From assembly GCA_945900685.1 (NCBI GenBank), contig CAMDJS010000083.1, positions 1-9,110 on the forward strand: DNA of 9,110 nt. Reading direction: 5' to 3'. Below, one piece after another: positions 1-8,165 of this stretch. Below the pieces are notes generated by a model, which searched no databases, had not been told where the DNA came from, and was given only the letters and a program-made list of their open reading frames with translations. The translations under genes were made by a program, and so were the position numbers. The number at the start of each line of letters is the position of its first letter. The stretch's first letter is position 1. The DNA comes from Bordetella parapertussis (GTDB lineage Bacteria; Pseudomonadota; Gammaproteobacteria; Burkholderiales; Burkholderiaceae_C).

Positions 1-150
1 GTCCAGCGTGCCGGTGTGACCGGCTTTTTCGGCGCGCAACAACCACTTGGCTTTTTGCAAAGCCTGGTTGCTGGAGAGTCCCAGCGGTTTATCGAGCAAC
101 AACACCCCATGCACGGGACGCCGTTGCACCCGTGTGCGTGGCGAGTTCAT
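1..150 (-). CDS. truB: tRNA pseudouridine(55) synthase TruB, 5' part only (cut by window edge)
   Basis: The frame begins with ATG at 150-148 and stays open for 50 codons to position 1, giving [22 protein letters not shown] and ending KAGHTGTLD. TruB isomerises uridine 55 in the T-arm of tRNAs in the cytoplasm. The N-terminal [14 protein letters not shown] strand-loop and the GHTGTLD motif are hallmarks of the family. The last visible residue, Asp50, matches the catalytic aspartate (Asp48 in E. coli TruB, by family knowledge), so the rest of the catalytic domain and the PUA domain lie outside the window. The start is 2 bases after the rbfA stop (TGACCATG) with only a weak A-rich stretch upstream, so translational coupling to rbfA is likely. 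The rbfA-truB order is standard for this operon. Identification is firm despite the truncation. Confidence 0.93.
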   Translation of the reverse strand, partial: MNSPRTRVQRRPVHGVLLLDKPLGLSSNQALQKAKWLLRAEKAGHTGTLD

Positions 151-152
151 GG

Positions 153-524
153 TCAATCGGTTTCTTTGGCGCGGGAGGCGACGGCACGGGCGATCAACGC
201 GTTCATATCGGCTGCGCGCTCGGGTGTGCGGTCGTATTGGAAATGCAAAGTGGGTACGGTGTGAATGTGTAAGCGTTTGAACAAACCATTGCGCAAAAAA
301 CCGGCGGCTTGGTTCAAGCCTTCGGCGCAAGCTTCAGCATCCCCCACCAACACACTGAAAAACACTTTGGCGTGTGCATAGTCGGGCGTGACTTCTACCG
401 ATTGGATCGTCACCATGCCCAGACGCGGGTCTTTGAGTTCGCGGATCAATTCCGACAAATCACGCTGGATCTGGTCGGCGACGCGAAAACCGCGGTGGGC
501 TGTGGACGATTTCTTGGCGGGCAT
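153..524 (-). CDS. rbfA: 30S ribosome-binding factor RbfA
   Basis: This 123-residue protein is close to the usual family length (E. coli RbfA is about 133). RbfA is a small KH-fold cytoplasmic protein that binds the immature 30S subunit and helps the 5' end of 16S rRNA fold and mature; it is known for cold-shock growth. Visible family features are the N-terminal helix [23 protein letters not shown] (14-36), the strands [22 protein letters not shown] (38-59), the helix [15 protein letters not shown] (71-85) carrying the interrupted KH-type turn, and [18 protein letters not shown] (91-108). ATG at 524-522 follows the infB stop by 9 bases. There is no good Shine-Dalgarno sequence in the usual window (an AAGGAA lies about 30 bases upstream, too far), so translation probably depends on coupling to infB. 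The stop is TGA at 155-153, directly before truB. Confidence 0.95.
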   Translation of the reverse strand: MPAKKSSTAHRGFRVADQIQRDLSELIRELKDPRLGMVTIQSVEVTPDYAHAKVFFSVLVGDAEACAEGLNQAAGFLRNGLFKRLHIHTVPTLHFQYDRTPERAADMNALIARAVASRAKETD

Positions 525-533
525 GCAGGTTGT

Positions 534-3326
534 TTAAATCGTGCGGGCGATTTCCTTGATTTCAAAGAACTCGAGTTGGTCGCCCTCTTGGATATCGTTA
601 TAGCCTTTGAGGTTCAAGCCGCATTCGAAAGTTTCTTTGACTTCGCGAACGTCATCTTTGAAACGCTTCAAGCTTTCCAACTCGCCGGTGAAGACGACCA
701 CGTTGTCGCGCAACAAACGCAGACGCGCATTGCGACGTACAACGCCGTTGGTGACCATACAACCGGCGATCGCGCCGATCTTGCTGATGCGGAAGACTTG
801 GCGAATCTCGGCAATGCCAATGACTTCTTCTTTTTTGTCCGGTGTCAACATGCCTGACATGGCCGCTTTGAGTTCGTCTACCGCGTCATAAATGATGTTG
901 TAGTAACGGATCTCGACGCCGTTGTTCTCGGCGAGCTTACGCGCACCTGCGTCTGCTCGGGTGTTGAAACCGATGATGACCGCTTTGGATGCGATGGCCA
1001 GGTTGATGTCGGATTCGCTGATACCGCCGACGGCGCCATAGACCAATTGCACCCGGATTTCTTCGTTGGTGAGTTTGAGCAATGAAGCAGCCAAGGCTTC
1101 TTGCGAACCTTGCACATCGGCCTTGATGATGATGGGCAGGTTTTTGACTTCGCCGGAGCCCATGTCGGTGAACATGGTTTCCAGTTTGGCGGCTTGTTGC
1201 TTGGCCAGTTTGGTGTTGCGGAATTTACCGGCGCGGTAGGTGGCGATTTCGCGCGCACGGCGCTCGTCGGACAACACCATGAATTCGTCACCGGCTTGCG
1301 GCACTTCGGTCAGACCTTGGATTTCCACCGGAATGGAAGGACCCGCCGACTTGATGCTCTTGCCGTTTTCATCCAACATGGCGCGCACGCGCCCGAAGGT
1401 TTGACCGGCCAGCACCACATCGCCGGTTTTCAAGGTGCCGGACTGAACCAGAATGGTGGCGACAGGACCGCGGCCTTTGTCCAAGCTGGCTTCGATGACC
1501 AGGCCTTTGGCCATGGCATCGATAGGCGCTTTGAGTTCCAGCACTTCGGCTTGCAACAGCACTTGCTCGAGCAAGTCGTCCACGCCTTGACCAGTTTTGG
1601 CAGACACGGACACAAAAGGTGCATCACCACCGAATTCTTCGGGGATGACTTCTTCGGCCACGAGTTCGCTTTTCACGCGGTCGGTGTTAGCGTCGGGTTT
1701 GTCGATCTTGTTGATCGCAACCACAATAGGCACACCGGCAGCTTTGGCGTGTTTGATGGCTTCTTTGGTTTGCGGCATCACGCCGTCGTCAGCCGCCACC
1801 ACCAAAATGACAATATCAGTGGCTTGGGCACCGCGAGCACGCATGGCGGTGAACGCCTCGTGACCGGGCGTGTCCAAAAATGAAATCATGCCGCGCGGTG
1901 TTTCCACGTGATAGGCGCCAATGTGTTGGGTGATGCCACCGGCTTCGCCGGAAGCCACTTTGGCGCGGCGAATGTAGTCGAGCAGCGATGTTTTGCCATG
2001 GTCAACGTGACCCATGACAGTCACCACCGGCGCGCGGGTGATCGACTCACCGTGGTGCGCGGAAGCTTCATCTTCAGTGAACGCTTCAGGGTCGTCCAGC
2101 GAAGCGATGACGGCTTTGTGGCCCATGTCCTCGACCACGATCATGGCGGTGTCTTGGTCCAGCGGTTGGTTGATGGTGACCATCTGTCCTAGCTTCATCA
2201 ACTGCTTGATCACTTCAGACGCTTTCACGGCCATTTTGTGAGCGAGTTCGGCCACGGTAATGGTTTCAGGCACATGCACTTCAATGATGCGCGCTTCCAC
2301 CGGTGCGGCTTGCACCGGGGTGTCATCGCGGTCACGCTCGCGCTTGCCGCGCGGACCACCGCGCCAACTGTTGCGACCAACGCCGCCGCTGGCGTCGCCA
2401 CGGGTTTTGATTTCTTTCTTCTTAGCCTGTTCGTCTGCCCAACTAGAAGACAGCTTGGCGCTCTTGACTTCTTTTTGGCCTTCTTTGGTGGTGTTGGAAC
2501 CGGCAGGTTTGGCACCAGGTGCGGTGCTGCCTGCTGCAGGTTTGTGCAACGTGCCCTTGATGGCCTTGGGGTCCGGGGTTGCAGGTTTTTCGGCAACCAC
2601 AGGTTTTTTCGCGACCAACACCTTTTTCGGGGTGCTCATCATGGTTCGAATGGCTTCGGCCTCGGCCAGGGCAGTGCGGCGACGCGAATCCAAATCTTTG
2701 GCACGCGCTGCATCTTCCTCGGCGCTGGCTTTTGCAGCAGCTTCACGTTCTTGAGCAGCGGCTTGCGCCTTGGCGGCTTGTTCAGCGGCCTTGTCTGCAT
2801 CTGCATCCACAGCGGGAGCGGCGGCAGTGGCTTGGGCTTCGCGTTCTTTGGCTTCTTGTGCTTCACGCAAGCGGCGTTTCTCAGCCAATTCTTCCTCTTG
2901 GCGACGGATGAATTCGGCTTGACGACGGGCTTCCTCTTCTCGTCTGGCCAATTCAGCCTGATCGAGAATGGGCGCGGCTGGCGCTTGGTCTGGCACTTGT
3001 TCTTCGGTTTCTGCGGCTTCAGATTCGTCACGCTTGACAAAGGTGCGCTTCTTGCGAACCTCAACCTGAATGGTGCGGGCTTTGCCGGTGGCATCTGCCT
3101 GCTTGATTTCAGACGTGGATTTCTTCACCAGCGTGATTTTTTTACGCTCTGGCGAGTCTGTGCCGTGGCTGGCTTTGAGAAAGCCCAGCAATTTTTGCTT
3201 GTCTGCGTCTGTCAGTACGTCGTCAACAGACGACTTAGACATGCCAGCTGAGATCAGCTGTTCAAGCAGTGTGGCGGGAGATTTTTTGAGTTCCTTGGCA
3301 AACTCGGCAACCGTTGTGATGGTCAT
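534..3326 (-). CDS. infB: Translation initiation factor IF-2
   Basis: A 930-residue cytoplasmic GTPase that brings formyl-Met-tRNA to the 30S subunit and promotes subunit joining. An IF2_N domain occupies about residues 1-52 and a second one about 351-402 ([22 protein letters not shown]). Between them is a long linker, very rich in Ala, Glu, Lys and Arg (about 121-227, probable helix or coiled coil), then a Pro/Ala/Lys part and an Arg/Gly stretch near 310-335. The G domain holds GHVDHGKT (439-446, P-loop), GITQHIGAY (464-472, switch I), DTPGH (485-489), NKID (539-542) and SAK (575-577). The EF-Tu-like barrel, domain C1 and the fMet-tRNA-binding C2 domain (about 825-925, with [17 protein letters not shown]) follow, all intact. 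E. coli IF2 is about 890 residues; the excess is in the linker. ATG at 3326-3324 is supported by GAGGA 9 bases upstream. It lies 24 bases after nusA and 9 before rbfA. Confidence 0.98.
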   Translation of the reverse strand: MTITTVAEFAKELKKSPATLLEQLISAGMSKSSVDDVLTDADKQKLLGFLKASHGTDSPERKKITLVKKSTSEIKQADATGKARTIQVEVRKKRTFVKRDESEAAETEEQVPDQAPAAPILDQAELARREEEARRQAEFIRRQEEELAEKRRLREAQEAKEREAQATAAAPAVDADADKAAEQAAKAQAAAQEREAAAKASAEEDAARAKDLDSRRRTALAEAEAIRTMMSTPKKVLVAKKPVVAEKPATPDPKAIKGTLHKPAAGSTAPGAKPAGSNTTKEGQKEVKSAKLSSSWADEQAKKKEIKTRGDASGGVGRNSWRGGPRGKRERDRDDTPVQAAPVEARIIEVHVPETITVAELAHKMAVKASEVIKQLMKLGQMVTINQPLDQDTAMIVVEDMGHKAVIASLDDPEAFTEDEASAHHGESITRAPVVTVMGHVDHGKTSLLDYIRRAKVASGEAGGITQHIGAYHVETPRGMISFLDTPGHEAFTAMRARGAQATDIVILVVAADDGVMPQTKEAIKHAKAAGVPIVVAINKIDKPDANTDRVKSELVAEEVIPEEFGGDAPFVSVSAKTGQGVDDLLEQVLLQAEVLELKAPIDAMAKGLVIEASLDKGRGPVATILVQSGTLKTGDVVLAGQTFGRVRAMLDENGKSIKSAGPSIPVEIQGLTEVPQAGDEFMVLSDERRAREIATYRAGKFRNTKLAKQQAAKLETMFTDMGSGEVKNLPIIIKADVQGSQEALAASLLKLTNEEIRVQLVYGAVGGISESDINLAIASKAVIIGFNTRADAGARKLAENNGVEIRYYNIIYDAVDELKAAMSGMLTPDKKEEVIGIAEIRQVFRISKIGAIAGCMVTNGVVRRNARLRLLRDNVVVFTGELESLKRFKDDVREVKETFECGLNLKGYNDIQEGDQLEFFEIKEIARTI

Positions 3327-3335
3327 CTGTGGTGT

Positions 3336-3340
3336 TCCTC
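3336..3340 (-). promoter_or_regulatory. Shine-Dalgarno sequence of infB
   Basis: On the minus strand the 24-base nusA-infB gap contains AAGAGGAA, with core GAGGA at 3340-3336 and 9 bases between it and the ATG at 3326. It supports the infB start and suggests IF2 is initiated independently, unlike rbfA and truB, which lack such a site. Confidence 0.8.
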
Positions 3341-3350
3341 TTCATGACCG

Positions 3351-4856
3351 TTACGCTTGACCCGCGAACCAATGTTCGCGCGCCTTCAGGATCAAAGTTT
3401 TTGCTTCATCTTCAGACTGACCGGTGATGTCTACCAGTTCGTCCACCGCCAAATCGGCCAAATCGTCACGGGTATTCACGCCACCCATGGCCAGCTTGAC
3501 AATCAATTCGGCATCCAGGCCTTCCAGGTCTCTCAAGTCCTGAGAAATTTCCTCGACGCTTTCTTCCATGGCAATTTCCATGGTCAACAAAGCATCTTTG
3601 GCACGGGCCCGCAATTCGTTCACTGTGTCTTCGTCAAAGCTTTCAATTTCCAGCATTTCCTGCAAGGGCACGTAAGCCACTTCTTCTAAGCTGGTGAAAC
3701 CTTCTTCAATCAGAATGTCCGCCACTTCCTGATCCACGTCGAGTTTGGCGACAAACAAGGCGCGCAAACCTTCGGTTTCATTGGCAGATTTTTGGGCGGA
3801 TTCGGCCGCGTCCATGATGTTGATCTTCCAACCGGTCAGGTCAGATGCCAAACGCACGTTTTGGCCGCCGCGACCGATGGCCATGGCCAGGTTTTCGTCG
3901 TCCACCACCACATCCATGGCGTGTTTTTCTTCGTCAACCACGATAGAAGACACATTGGCAGGAGCCAGTGCGCCGATGACAAACTGTGCTGGGTCTTCGC
4001 TCCACAACACGATGTCAACCCGCTCACCGGCGAGTTCGTTGGTGACCGCATTCACACGTGTGCCGCGCACGCCGACACAGGTGCCGATCGGGTCCACGCG
4101 TTTGTCGTGAGAAATGACTGCGATCTTGGCGCGTGAGCCGGGGTCGCGGGCGCAAGATTTGATCTCGAGCAAGCCTTGTTCAATTTCAGGGACTTCCTGG
4201 CGGAACAACTCGATCATGAATTCGGGGGCGGAGCGCGACAAAATGATGGGCGCACCGCGCAGGGTGGTGTCGACTTCCATGATCATGGCGCGCACTCGGT
4301 CAGCATTGCGCAAATTTTCTTTGGGGATCATTTCGGTACGACGCAAACGGCCTTCAACGCGACCGCTCTCGACAATGATGTCGCCTTTGTCCATGCGCTT
4401 GACGCTGCCGACAAAGATTTTGTCGCCGCGCGCCAAAAAGTCTGACAACAGCATTTCACGTTCGGCGTCACGGATTTTTTGCAAAATGATTTGCTTGGCA
4501 GCCATCGCTCCGATGCGACCGATGGGCAATGAAGCAATGCTTTCTTCGATGTACTCGCCAACCTCAATGTCTGCCAGTCGCTCTTTGGCGTCCATCAGCA
4601 TTTCTTCGGCATCTGGGTTTTGCAAACCGGACTCATCTGACACCACCATCCAACGGCGGAAGGTCTCGTATTCGCCGGAGTCACGGTCGATGGACACACG
4701 AATATCTGCGTCTTCCACCGGATTTTCTTTGTCAGCTTGCAATAATTTTTTAGTCGCTTGCGCCAGCGCGGACTCGACCGCGCCAAACACCAGATCACGC
4801 TCGACATTTTTTTCGCGGGAGATGGCATCTACCAGCATCAGCATTTCGCGATTCAT
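3351..4856 (-). CDS. nusA: Transcription elongation/termination factor NusA
   Basis: A 501-residue RNA polymerase-binding protein that affects pausing, intrinsic and Rho termination, and rRNA antitermination. Domain order is complete: the N-terminal RNAP-binding domain (about 1-135, [21 protein letters not shown]), an S1 domain (about 143-200, [28 protein letters not shown]), KH1 with [21 protein letters not shown] (255-275), KH2 with [18 protein letters not shown] (326-343), and two C-terminal acidic helix-hairpin-helix repeats (about 365-425 and 440-495). E. coli NusA has the same two-repeat layout and 495 residues. A short extra stretch, [11 protein letters not shown] (41-51), sits before the first strand and looks longer than in relatives I recall. 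The ATG at 4856-4854 overlaps the rimP stop as ATGA, and AGGAG lies 9 bases upstream. The next gene is infB, 24 bases on. E. coli NusA is reported to regulate its own operon; nothing here shows that directly. Confidence 0.98.
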   Translation of the reverse strand: MNREMLMLVDAISREKNVERDLVFGAVESALAQATKKLLQADKENPVEDADIRVSIDRDSGEYETFRRWMVVSDESGLQNPDAEEMLMDAKERLADIEVGEYIEESIASLPIGRIGAMAAKQIILQKIRDAEREMLLSDFLARGDKIFVGSVKRMDKGDIIVESGRVEGRLRRTEMIPKENLRNADRVRAMIMEVDTTLRGAPIILSRSAPEFMIELFRQEVPEIEQGLLEIKSCARDPGSRAKIAVISHDKRVDPIGTCVGVRGTRVNAVTNELAGERVDIVLWSEDPAQFVIGALAPANVSSIVVDEEKHAMDVVVDDENLAMAIGRGGQNVRLASDLTGWKINIMDAAESAQKSANETEGLRALFVAKLDVDQEVADILIEEGFTSLEEVAYVPLQEMLEIESFDEDTVNELRARAKDALLTMEIAMEESVEEISQDLRDLEGLDAELIVKLAMGGVNTRDDLADLAVDELVDITGQSEDEAKTLILKAREHWFAGQA

Positions 4857-5431
4857 GATTCTTCACTCCTGTTCTCAGCGGGCCTTCTGCCCTTGAAATT
4901 CACAATCGGCGCCAGCCGGGCGTCACGCAATTCGCTCAAGGTGAACTGCAACGCTTGCACTGGCAAGTTCTTATTGACCCGGGCCGGCCGCATACCCGGC
5001 TTGCTCGGCGGCTCTTCACACCAGGTGATTTGCCATGTCAAAGGTGTGTCTGTGGTTTCCAGCACACCCCGGAATTTCTTGCGGTTGGCGGCCACCAAGC
5101 CACCCGCCGCCGCCCCCATGGGCGCTTTCAGCGTCAAGTCGATTTGTTCACCGACGAAACGCAAAAAATCGTTTTCTGAACGCAAGGGCCGGTCTATGCC
5201 CGGGGAGGAAACCTCCAAACGGCTGTAGGCAGTGCCTTCGACTTCCAGCACAAACTGCATTTGCCGCGTGACTTTTTCACAATCCTCGACCTGCACGAAC
5301 TGTTCGGGCTGACCGGCTTGCCAAGGCAAATCGATAGTGATGCGCAACAAGCCGCCGACTGAGCGTTCAACTTCTACCAACTGGTAACCCAGCCCGCTGA
5401 CGGTTTGTTCAATGATGTCTTGCAATGCCAC
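4853..5431 (-). CDS. rimP: Ribosome maturation factor RimP
   Basis: A 192-residue cytoplasmic protein that binds the small-subunit precursor and is needed for 30S maturation. The N-terminal alpha/beta domain (about 1-85) contains [19 protein letters not shown] (19-37), the segment [18 protein letters not shown] (46-63) and the family signature SPGIDRPL (76-83). The C-terminal SH3-like barrel follows (about 88-180, with KKFRGVLE at 118-125). E. coli RimP is about 150 residues; the longer tail, ending [11 protein letters not shown], is typical of Burkholderiales as far as I recall. The start codon is GTG at 5431-5429. An in-frame TGA at 5440-5438, only two codons upstream, excludes any earlier start, and the [11 protein letters not shown] beginning fits the family. 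Upstream bases GGTCGGGTGAAAAGCG give at best a weak ribosome-binding site. It overlaps nusA by 4 bases and is the first gene of its operon, directly after a terminator. Confidence 0.95.
   Translation of the reverse strand: MALQDIIEQTVSGLGYQLVEVERSVGGLLRITIDLPWQAGQPEQFVQVEDCEKVTRQMQFVLEVEGTAYSRLEVSSPGIDRPLRSENDFLRFVGEQIDLTLKAPMGAAAGGLVAANRKKFRGVLETTDTPLTWQITWCEEPPSKPGMRPARVNKNLPVQALQFTLSELRDARLAPIVNFKGRRPAENRSEES
4866..4870 (-). promoter_or_regulatory. Shine-Dalgarno sequence of nusA, inside the rimP end
   Basis: Minus strand reads AGGAG at 4870-4866, 9 bases before the nusA ATG at 4856. It lies within the last codons of rimP and fixes the nusA start at the ATGA overlap. Confidence 0.75.
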
Positions 5432-5447
5432 CGCTTTTCACCCGACC

Positions 5448-5480
5448 AAAAAAAACGGGCGGTTGGGATGTCCGCCCGTT
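5448..5480 (-). terminator. Intrinsic terminator after yejF, directly before rimP
   Basis: On the minus strand AACGGGCGG (5480-5472) and CCGCCCGTT (5462-5454) form a perfect 9-bp GC-rich stem with a 9-base loop (5471-5463). A run of eight T (5455-5448) begins in the last two stem bases. This is a textbook Rho-independent terminator for minus-strand transcription, starting 32 bases after the yejF stop. On the plus strand the stem is followed by ATCGTTCATTTG, not a T-run, so it is one-directional. Its T-run ends 16 bases before the rimP GTG, so it also lies in the path of any rimP transcript started further upstream. Confidence 0.9.
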
Positions 5481-5498
5481 ATCGTTCATTTGCCTGCT

Positions 5499-5504
5499 AT
5501 TGTA
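5499..5504 (-). promoter_or_regulatory. Possible -10 element for the rimP operon (weak)
   Basis: The minus strand reads TACAAT at 5504-5499, one base from the sigma-70 consensus TATAAT, in the gap between the yejF stop and the terminator. A TG lies nearby (TGGTTACAAT) but one base out of register for an extended -10. No convincing -35 hexamer is found 15 to 19 bases upstream (GGCTCC at 17). A start from here, near 5492, would put the terminator in the leader. It is reported because it is the best candidate in the only non-coding gap. Confidence 0.25.
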
Positions 5505-5512
5505 ACCACGAA

Positions 5513-7117
5513 TCAGCCGCTGGAGCCGGTGACTCCAAATGAAGATGCCAAAAGACTGCGTGTGTAATCGGATTTGGGAAAGCGAGTCAGTTGATCGATA
5601 GTACCGGACTCAACCACCACACCGTCTTTGAGCACCAGCACATGGTGGGCCATGGCCTGTATGACTTCAATGTCATGGGTGATCAGCAAATAACTCAAAC
5701 CCAGATCGCGTTGCAGGCGTTGCAGCAAACCCAGCACCTGCTTTTGTATGGACACATCCAAGGCGCTGGTCGGTTCGTCCAGCACCAGCATGCGCGGCTG
5801 CACAATCAAAGCTCGGGCAATCGCCACACGCTGTCTTTGTCCGCCGGAGAACTCGTGCGGATAGCGCGCCAGCAGGCCGGGGAACTGATCCTCGTCCATG
5901 CCGACCTCGCGCAAAGCCGCCAATACCTTGAGCTGTCTGTCTACTGCATTCATATCAGGGGCGTGTACCAAAAGGCCCTCGCCCACGACTTCTTCCACCG
6001 TCATGCGCGGCGACAACGAGGAAAACGGGTCTTGGAACACCACTTGGATGGCGCGGCGCAAAGGCAGATCAGCCGCAGCCTTGGAGGTCCATTGCTGTTT
6101 ATCAACCTGCAAGTCGCCTTGAAAAGGGATGAGACCCAAGGCAGCCAGTGCCAAAGATGACTTGCCTGAGCCGGATTCACCGATGATGCCCAGCGTCTGC
6201 CCGGATTTCAAATGGAAATCAGCGCCTTGCAAAGCCACAAATTCACCACGACCGAACCAGCCGCGCCAGCCGGAACGCGGCACCGCATAAGCCACCCTGA
6301 GCCCTTGGGCAAGCATGCACACCGATGCGTCATCCGTGGGCTCGAACACATTGCGCTCAGGCTGACTGTCCACCAACCGGCGGGTGTAGGCGTGTTGCGG
6401 GCGACTTAACACGGTGCTGACATCGCCATGCTCGACCAAATAGCCGTTTTCCATGACCAACACGCGGTTGGCGAAGCGTCGCACCATGTTCAGGTCGTGC
6501 GTGATCAGCAAAATCGCCATGCCGTGCTTTTTTTGCAGGCTGTCGAGCAAATCCATGATTTGTCCGCGCAAGGACACATCCAGCGCGGTGGTTGGCTCGT
6601 CTGCCAGCAGCAGTTTGGGCTCACCCGCCAAAGCCATGGCAATCATGGCGCGCTGGCGTTGCCCGCCGGAGAGTTGGTGTGGGTAGCTGTTGACGCGTCG
6701 CTCAGGCTCGGGAATGCCGGTGTCTGTCAACAATTCGATAGCGCGAGCCCAAGCCTGTTGGCGCGTCATGCCTTTTTTGAGTTGCAGCACCTCGGAAATT
6801 TGATCGCCGATGGTGAACAAGGGGTTCAAGGCGGTCATGGGTTCTTGAAACACCATGGCAATGTCGCTACCGCGCACGCCCAGCCATTCGTGCTCTTGCA
6901 GTTGCAGCAAATCGCGTCCTTCAAAACGGATTTCACCGCGCACCCAAGCGCCGCGAGCCAGTCCGAGCAGGCCGAGCGCCGTCACTGTTTTGCCAGAGCC
7001 AGATTCGCCTACGAGCGCCAATTTCTCACCGGCTTGAATTTCAAAAGTCACACCGTGCACGACTTCGCGCCCTTGGAACGACATATGCAGGTTGTGAACC
7101 CTGAGCATGGGCTTCAT
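5513..7117 (-). CDS. yejF: Peptide ABC transporter, fused double ATP-binding protein (YejF type)
   Basis: A 534-residue cytoplasmic ATPase with two ABC modules in one chain, as in E. coli YejF, which powers the YejABEF importer of peptides and microcin C. Module 1 has Walker A GESGSGKT (37-44), Q-loop Gln91, signature LSGGQ (149-153), Walker B LLLADE (169-174) and switch His207. Module 2 has GESGSGKS (313-320), Gln362, FSGGQ (423-427), MLVLDE (443-448) and His481. Both sites look catalytically complete. The C-terminal part of module 1 includes the HAYTRRL segment (242-248) typical of oligopeptide/dipeptide-type ATPases. The ATG at 7117-7115 overlaps the yejE stop as ATGA and has AGGAGA 7 bases upstream; Met4 is a less likely alternative start. 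It is the last gene before the terminator. The transported peptide cannot be read from the sequence. Confidence 0.92.
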   Translation of the reverse strand: MKPMLRVHNLHMSFQGREVVHGVTFEIQAGEKLALVGESGSGKTVTALGLLGLARGAWVRGEIRFEGRDLLQLQEHEWLGVRGSDIAMVFQEPMTALNPLFTIGDQISEVLQLKKGMTRQQAWARAIELLTDTGIPEPERRVNSYPHQLSGGQRQRAMIAMALAGEPKLLLADEPTTALDVSLRGQIMDLLDSLQKKHGMAILLITHDLNMVRRFANRVLVMENGYLVEHGDVSTVLSRPQHAYTRRLVDSQPERNVFEPTDDASVCMLAQGLRVAYAVPRSGWRGWFGRGEFVALQGADFHLKSGQTLGIIGESGSGKSSLALAALGLIPFQGDLQVDKQQWTSKAAADLPLRRAIQVVFQDPFSSLSPRMTVEEVVGEGLLVHAPDMNAVDRQLKVLAALREVGMDEDQFPGLLARYPHEFSGGQRQRVAIARALIVQPRMLVLDEPTSALDVSIQKQVLGLLQRLQRDLGLSYLLITHDIEVIQAMAHHVLVLKDGVVVESGTIDQLTRFPKSDYTRSLLASSFGVTGSSG

Positions 7118-8160
7118 GGCGCGGTCTCCTGATGCAACTTGCGTGGATCCAGTGCGTCACGCAAAGCGTCGCCCATGAAAGTCAGGAGCAAAAGCGTCAA
7201 CACCAGCACGCCGAAAGTGGAGATGGAAATCCACCACGCATCGATATTGGTTTTGCCCTGCGACAAGAGTTCGCCCAGACTCGGTGTGCCGGGCGGCACA
7301 CCCAAGCCTAAAAAGTCCAGACTTGTCAAGGCCAAGATGGCTGCACTCATGCGAAACGGCAAAAAAGTGACCACCGGTGTCATGCTGTTGGGCAACACGT
7401 GTCGCCAAATAATGGCCCAGTTGGACAAGCCTAAAGCGCGGGCAGCGCGCACATAGTCCAACTGACGGTTGCGCAAAAATTCGGCGCGCACATAGTCTGA
7501 CAGACCCATCCAACCAAACAAGCTGAGCAAGATCAACAGCAGGCTGACGCTGGGCTCGAACACCGCTGAAAAGATGATGAGCAAATACAACTCCGGCATG
7601 GCGCCCCATATTTCGATGAAGCGCTGCATGGCCAGGTCTGTTTTGCCAACAAAAAATCCTTGAATCGCGCCGGTGACCACACCCAGGATGGTGCCGGTGA
7701 AGGTGAGCGCAAGTGCAAACAGCACCGACACCCGAAAACCGTATAGTAGACGCGCCAGCAAATCTCGTCCGCGGTCGTCTGTGCCCATCCAGTTGTCAGC
7801 CGAGGGCGGCGCCGGGTTGGGCTCTTTGGCAAAGTAATTCAAGGTGCCGTGATGGTAGGGATTGATCGGGTAAATCGCCCAGTTGCCAGGCTGTTTGAAC
7901 TGCTGGCGTATGAAAGGATCGAAATAGTCGGTCGGAGTTTCAAAGTCGCCGCCGAAAACCGTTTCGGGCGGGTTTTTGACTATCGGGAAATACAGCTTTC
8001 CTTGGTAACTGGCAATCAATGGCTTGTCGTTGCTGACCAATTCAGCCGCCAAACTGACGACAACCAAAATTGCAAAAAGAATCAGACTGACGAAGCCCAA
8101 GCGGTTGCGCTTGAATCGTCGCCACGCCAACTGGGAAGGGGAAAGAGAAGCAGTCGCCAT
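7114..8160 (-). CDS. yejE: Peptide ABC transporter, inner-membrane permease (YejE type)
   Basis: A 348-residue inner-membrane subunit that with YejB should form the transport channel. Residues about 22-41 (GFVSLILFAILVVVSLAAEL) form the first membrane helix, followed by ELVSNDKPLIASYQGKLYFP, close to the E. coli YejE N-terminus as I recall it. A periplasmic stretch of roughly 80 residues leads to NWMGTDDRGRDLLARLLYG, characteristic of the OppC/DppC permease class. The permease core follows with several hydrophobic helices and the cytoplasmic EAA loop (about 226-258, DYVRAARALGLSNWAIIWRHVLPN) that docks on the ATPase. I chose ATG at 8160-8158, 5 bases after the yejB stop, because the N-terminus then matches relatives. 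TTG at 8169 is an alternative giving three more residues and a 4-base TTGA overlap. Neither has a strong Shine-Dalgarno site, so coupling to yejB is likely. It overlaps yejF by 4 bases. Confidence 0.92.
   Translation of the reverse strand: MATASLSPSQLAWRRFKRNRLGFVSLILFAILVVVSLAAELVSNDKPLIASYQGKLYFPIVKNPPETVFGGDFETPTDYFDPFIRQQFKQPGNWAIYPINPYHHGTLNYFAKEPNPAPPSADNWMGTDDRGRDLLARLLYGFRVSVLFALALTFTGTILGVVTGAIQGFFVGKTDLAMQRFIEIWGAMPELYLLIIFSAVFEPSVSLLLILLSLFGWMGLSDYVRAEFLRNRQLDYVRAARALGLSNWAIIWRHVLPNSMTPVVTFLPFRMSAAILALTSLDFLGLGVPPGTPSLGELLSQGKTNIDAWWISISTFGVLVLTLLLLTFMGDALRDALDPRKLHQETAP
7125..7130 (-). promoter_or_regulatory. Shine-Dalgarno sequence of yejF, inside the yejE end
   Basis: Minus strand reads AGGAGA at 7130-7125, 7 bases before the ATG at 7117. 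It supports that start over the second Met three codons further in. Confidence 0.75.
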
Positions 8161-8165
8161 GCGGG

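Noticed and set aside
309..857. A 182-residue plus-strand open frame spanning the infB-rbfA junction.
   Set aside because: It is a shadow of two conserved minus-strand genes and has no recognisable domain.
1101..1883. A 260-residue plus-strand open frame, rich in His, Gly and Phe.
   Set aside because: It is antisense to the G domain and following core of IF2, where the minus-strand protein is strongly conserved; no independent coding evidence.
2238..3251. A 337-residue plus-strand open frame, rich in Phe and Gly.
   Set aside because: It lies fully opposite infB. Its Phe/Gly/Leu bias is what the reverse strand of an Ala/Glu/Lys/Arg-rich linker yields, and no recognisable domain appears.
4114..4896. 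A 260-residue plus-strand open frame, rich in Ser.
   Set aside because: It is antisense to nusA and the rimP end, both certain genes; low-complexity Ser/Arg composition and no family motifs mark it as a shadow.
5454..5480. The hairpin as a bidirectional terminator.
   Set aside because: On the plus strand the stem is followed by ATCGTTCATTTG without a T-run, and no plus-strand gene ends here.
5432..5512. A tRNA or other structured RNA gene ahead of rimP, as metY precedes this operon in E. coli.
   Set aside because: The gap is 81 bases, mostly taken by the terminator, with no room for or sign of a tRNA cloverleaf.
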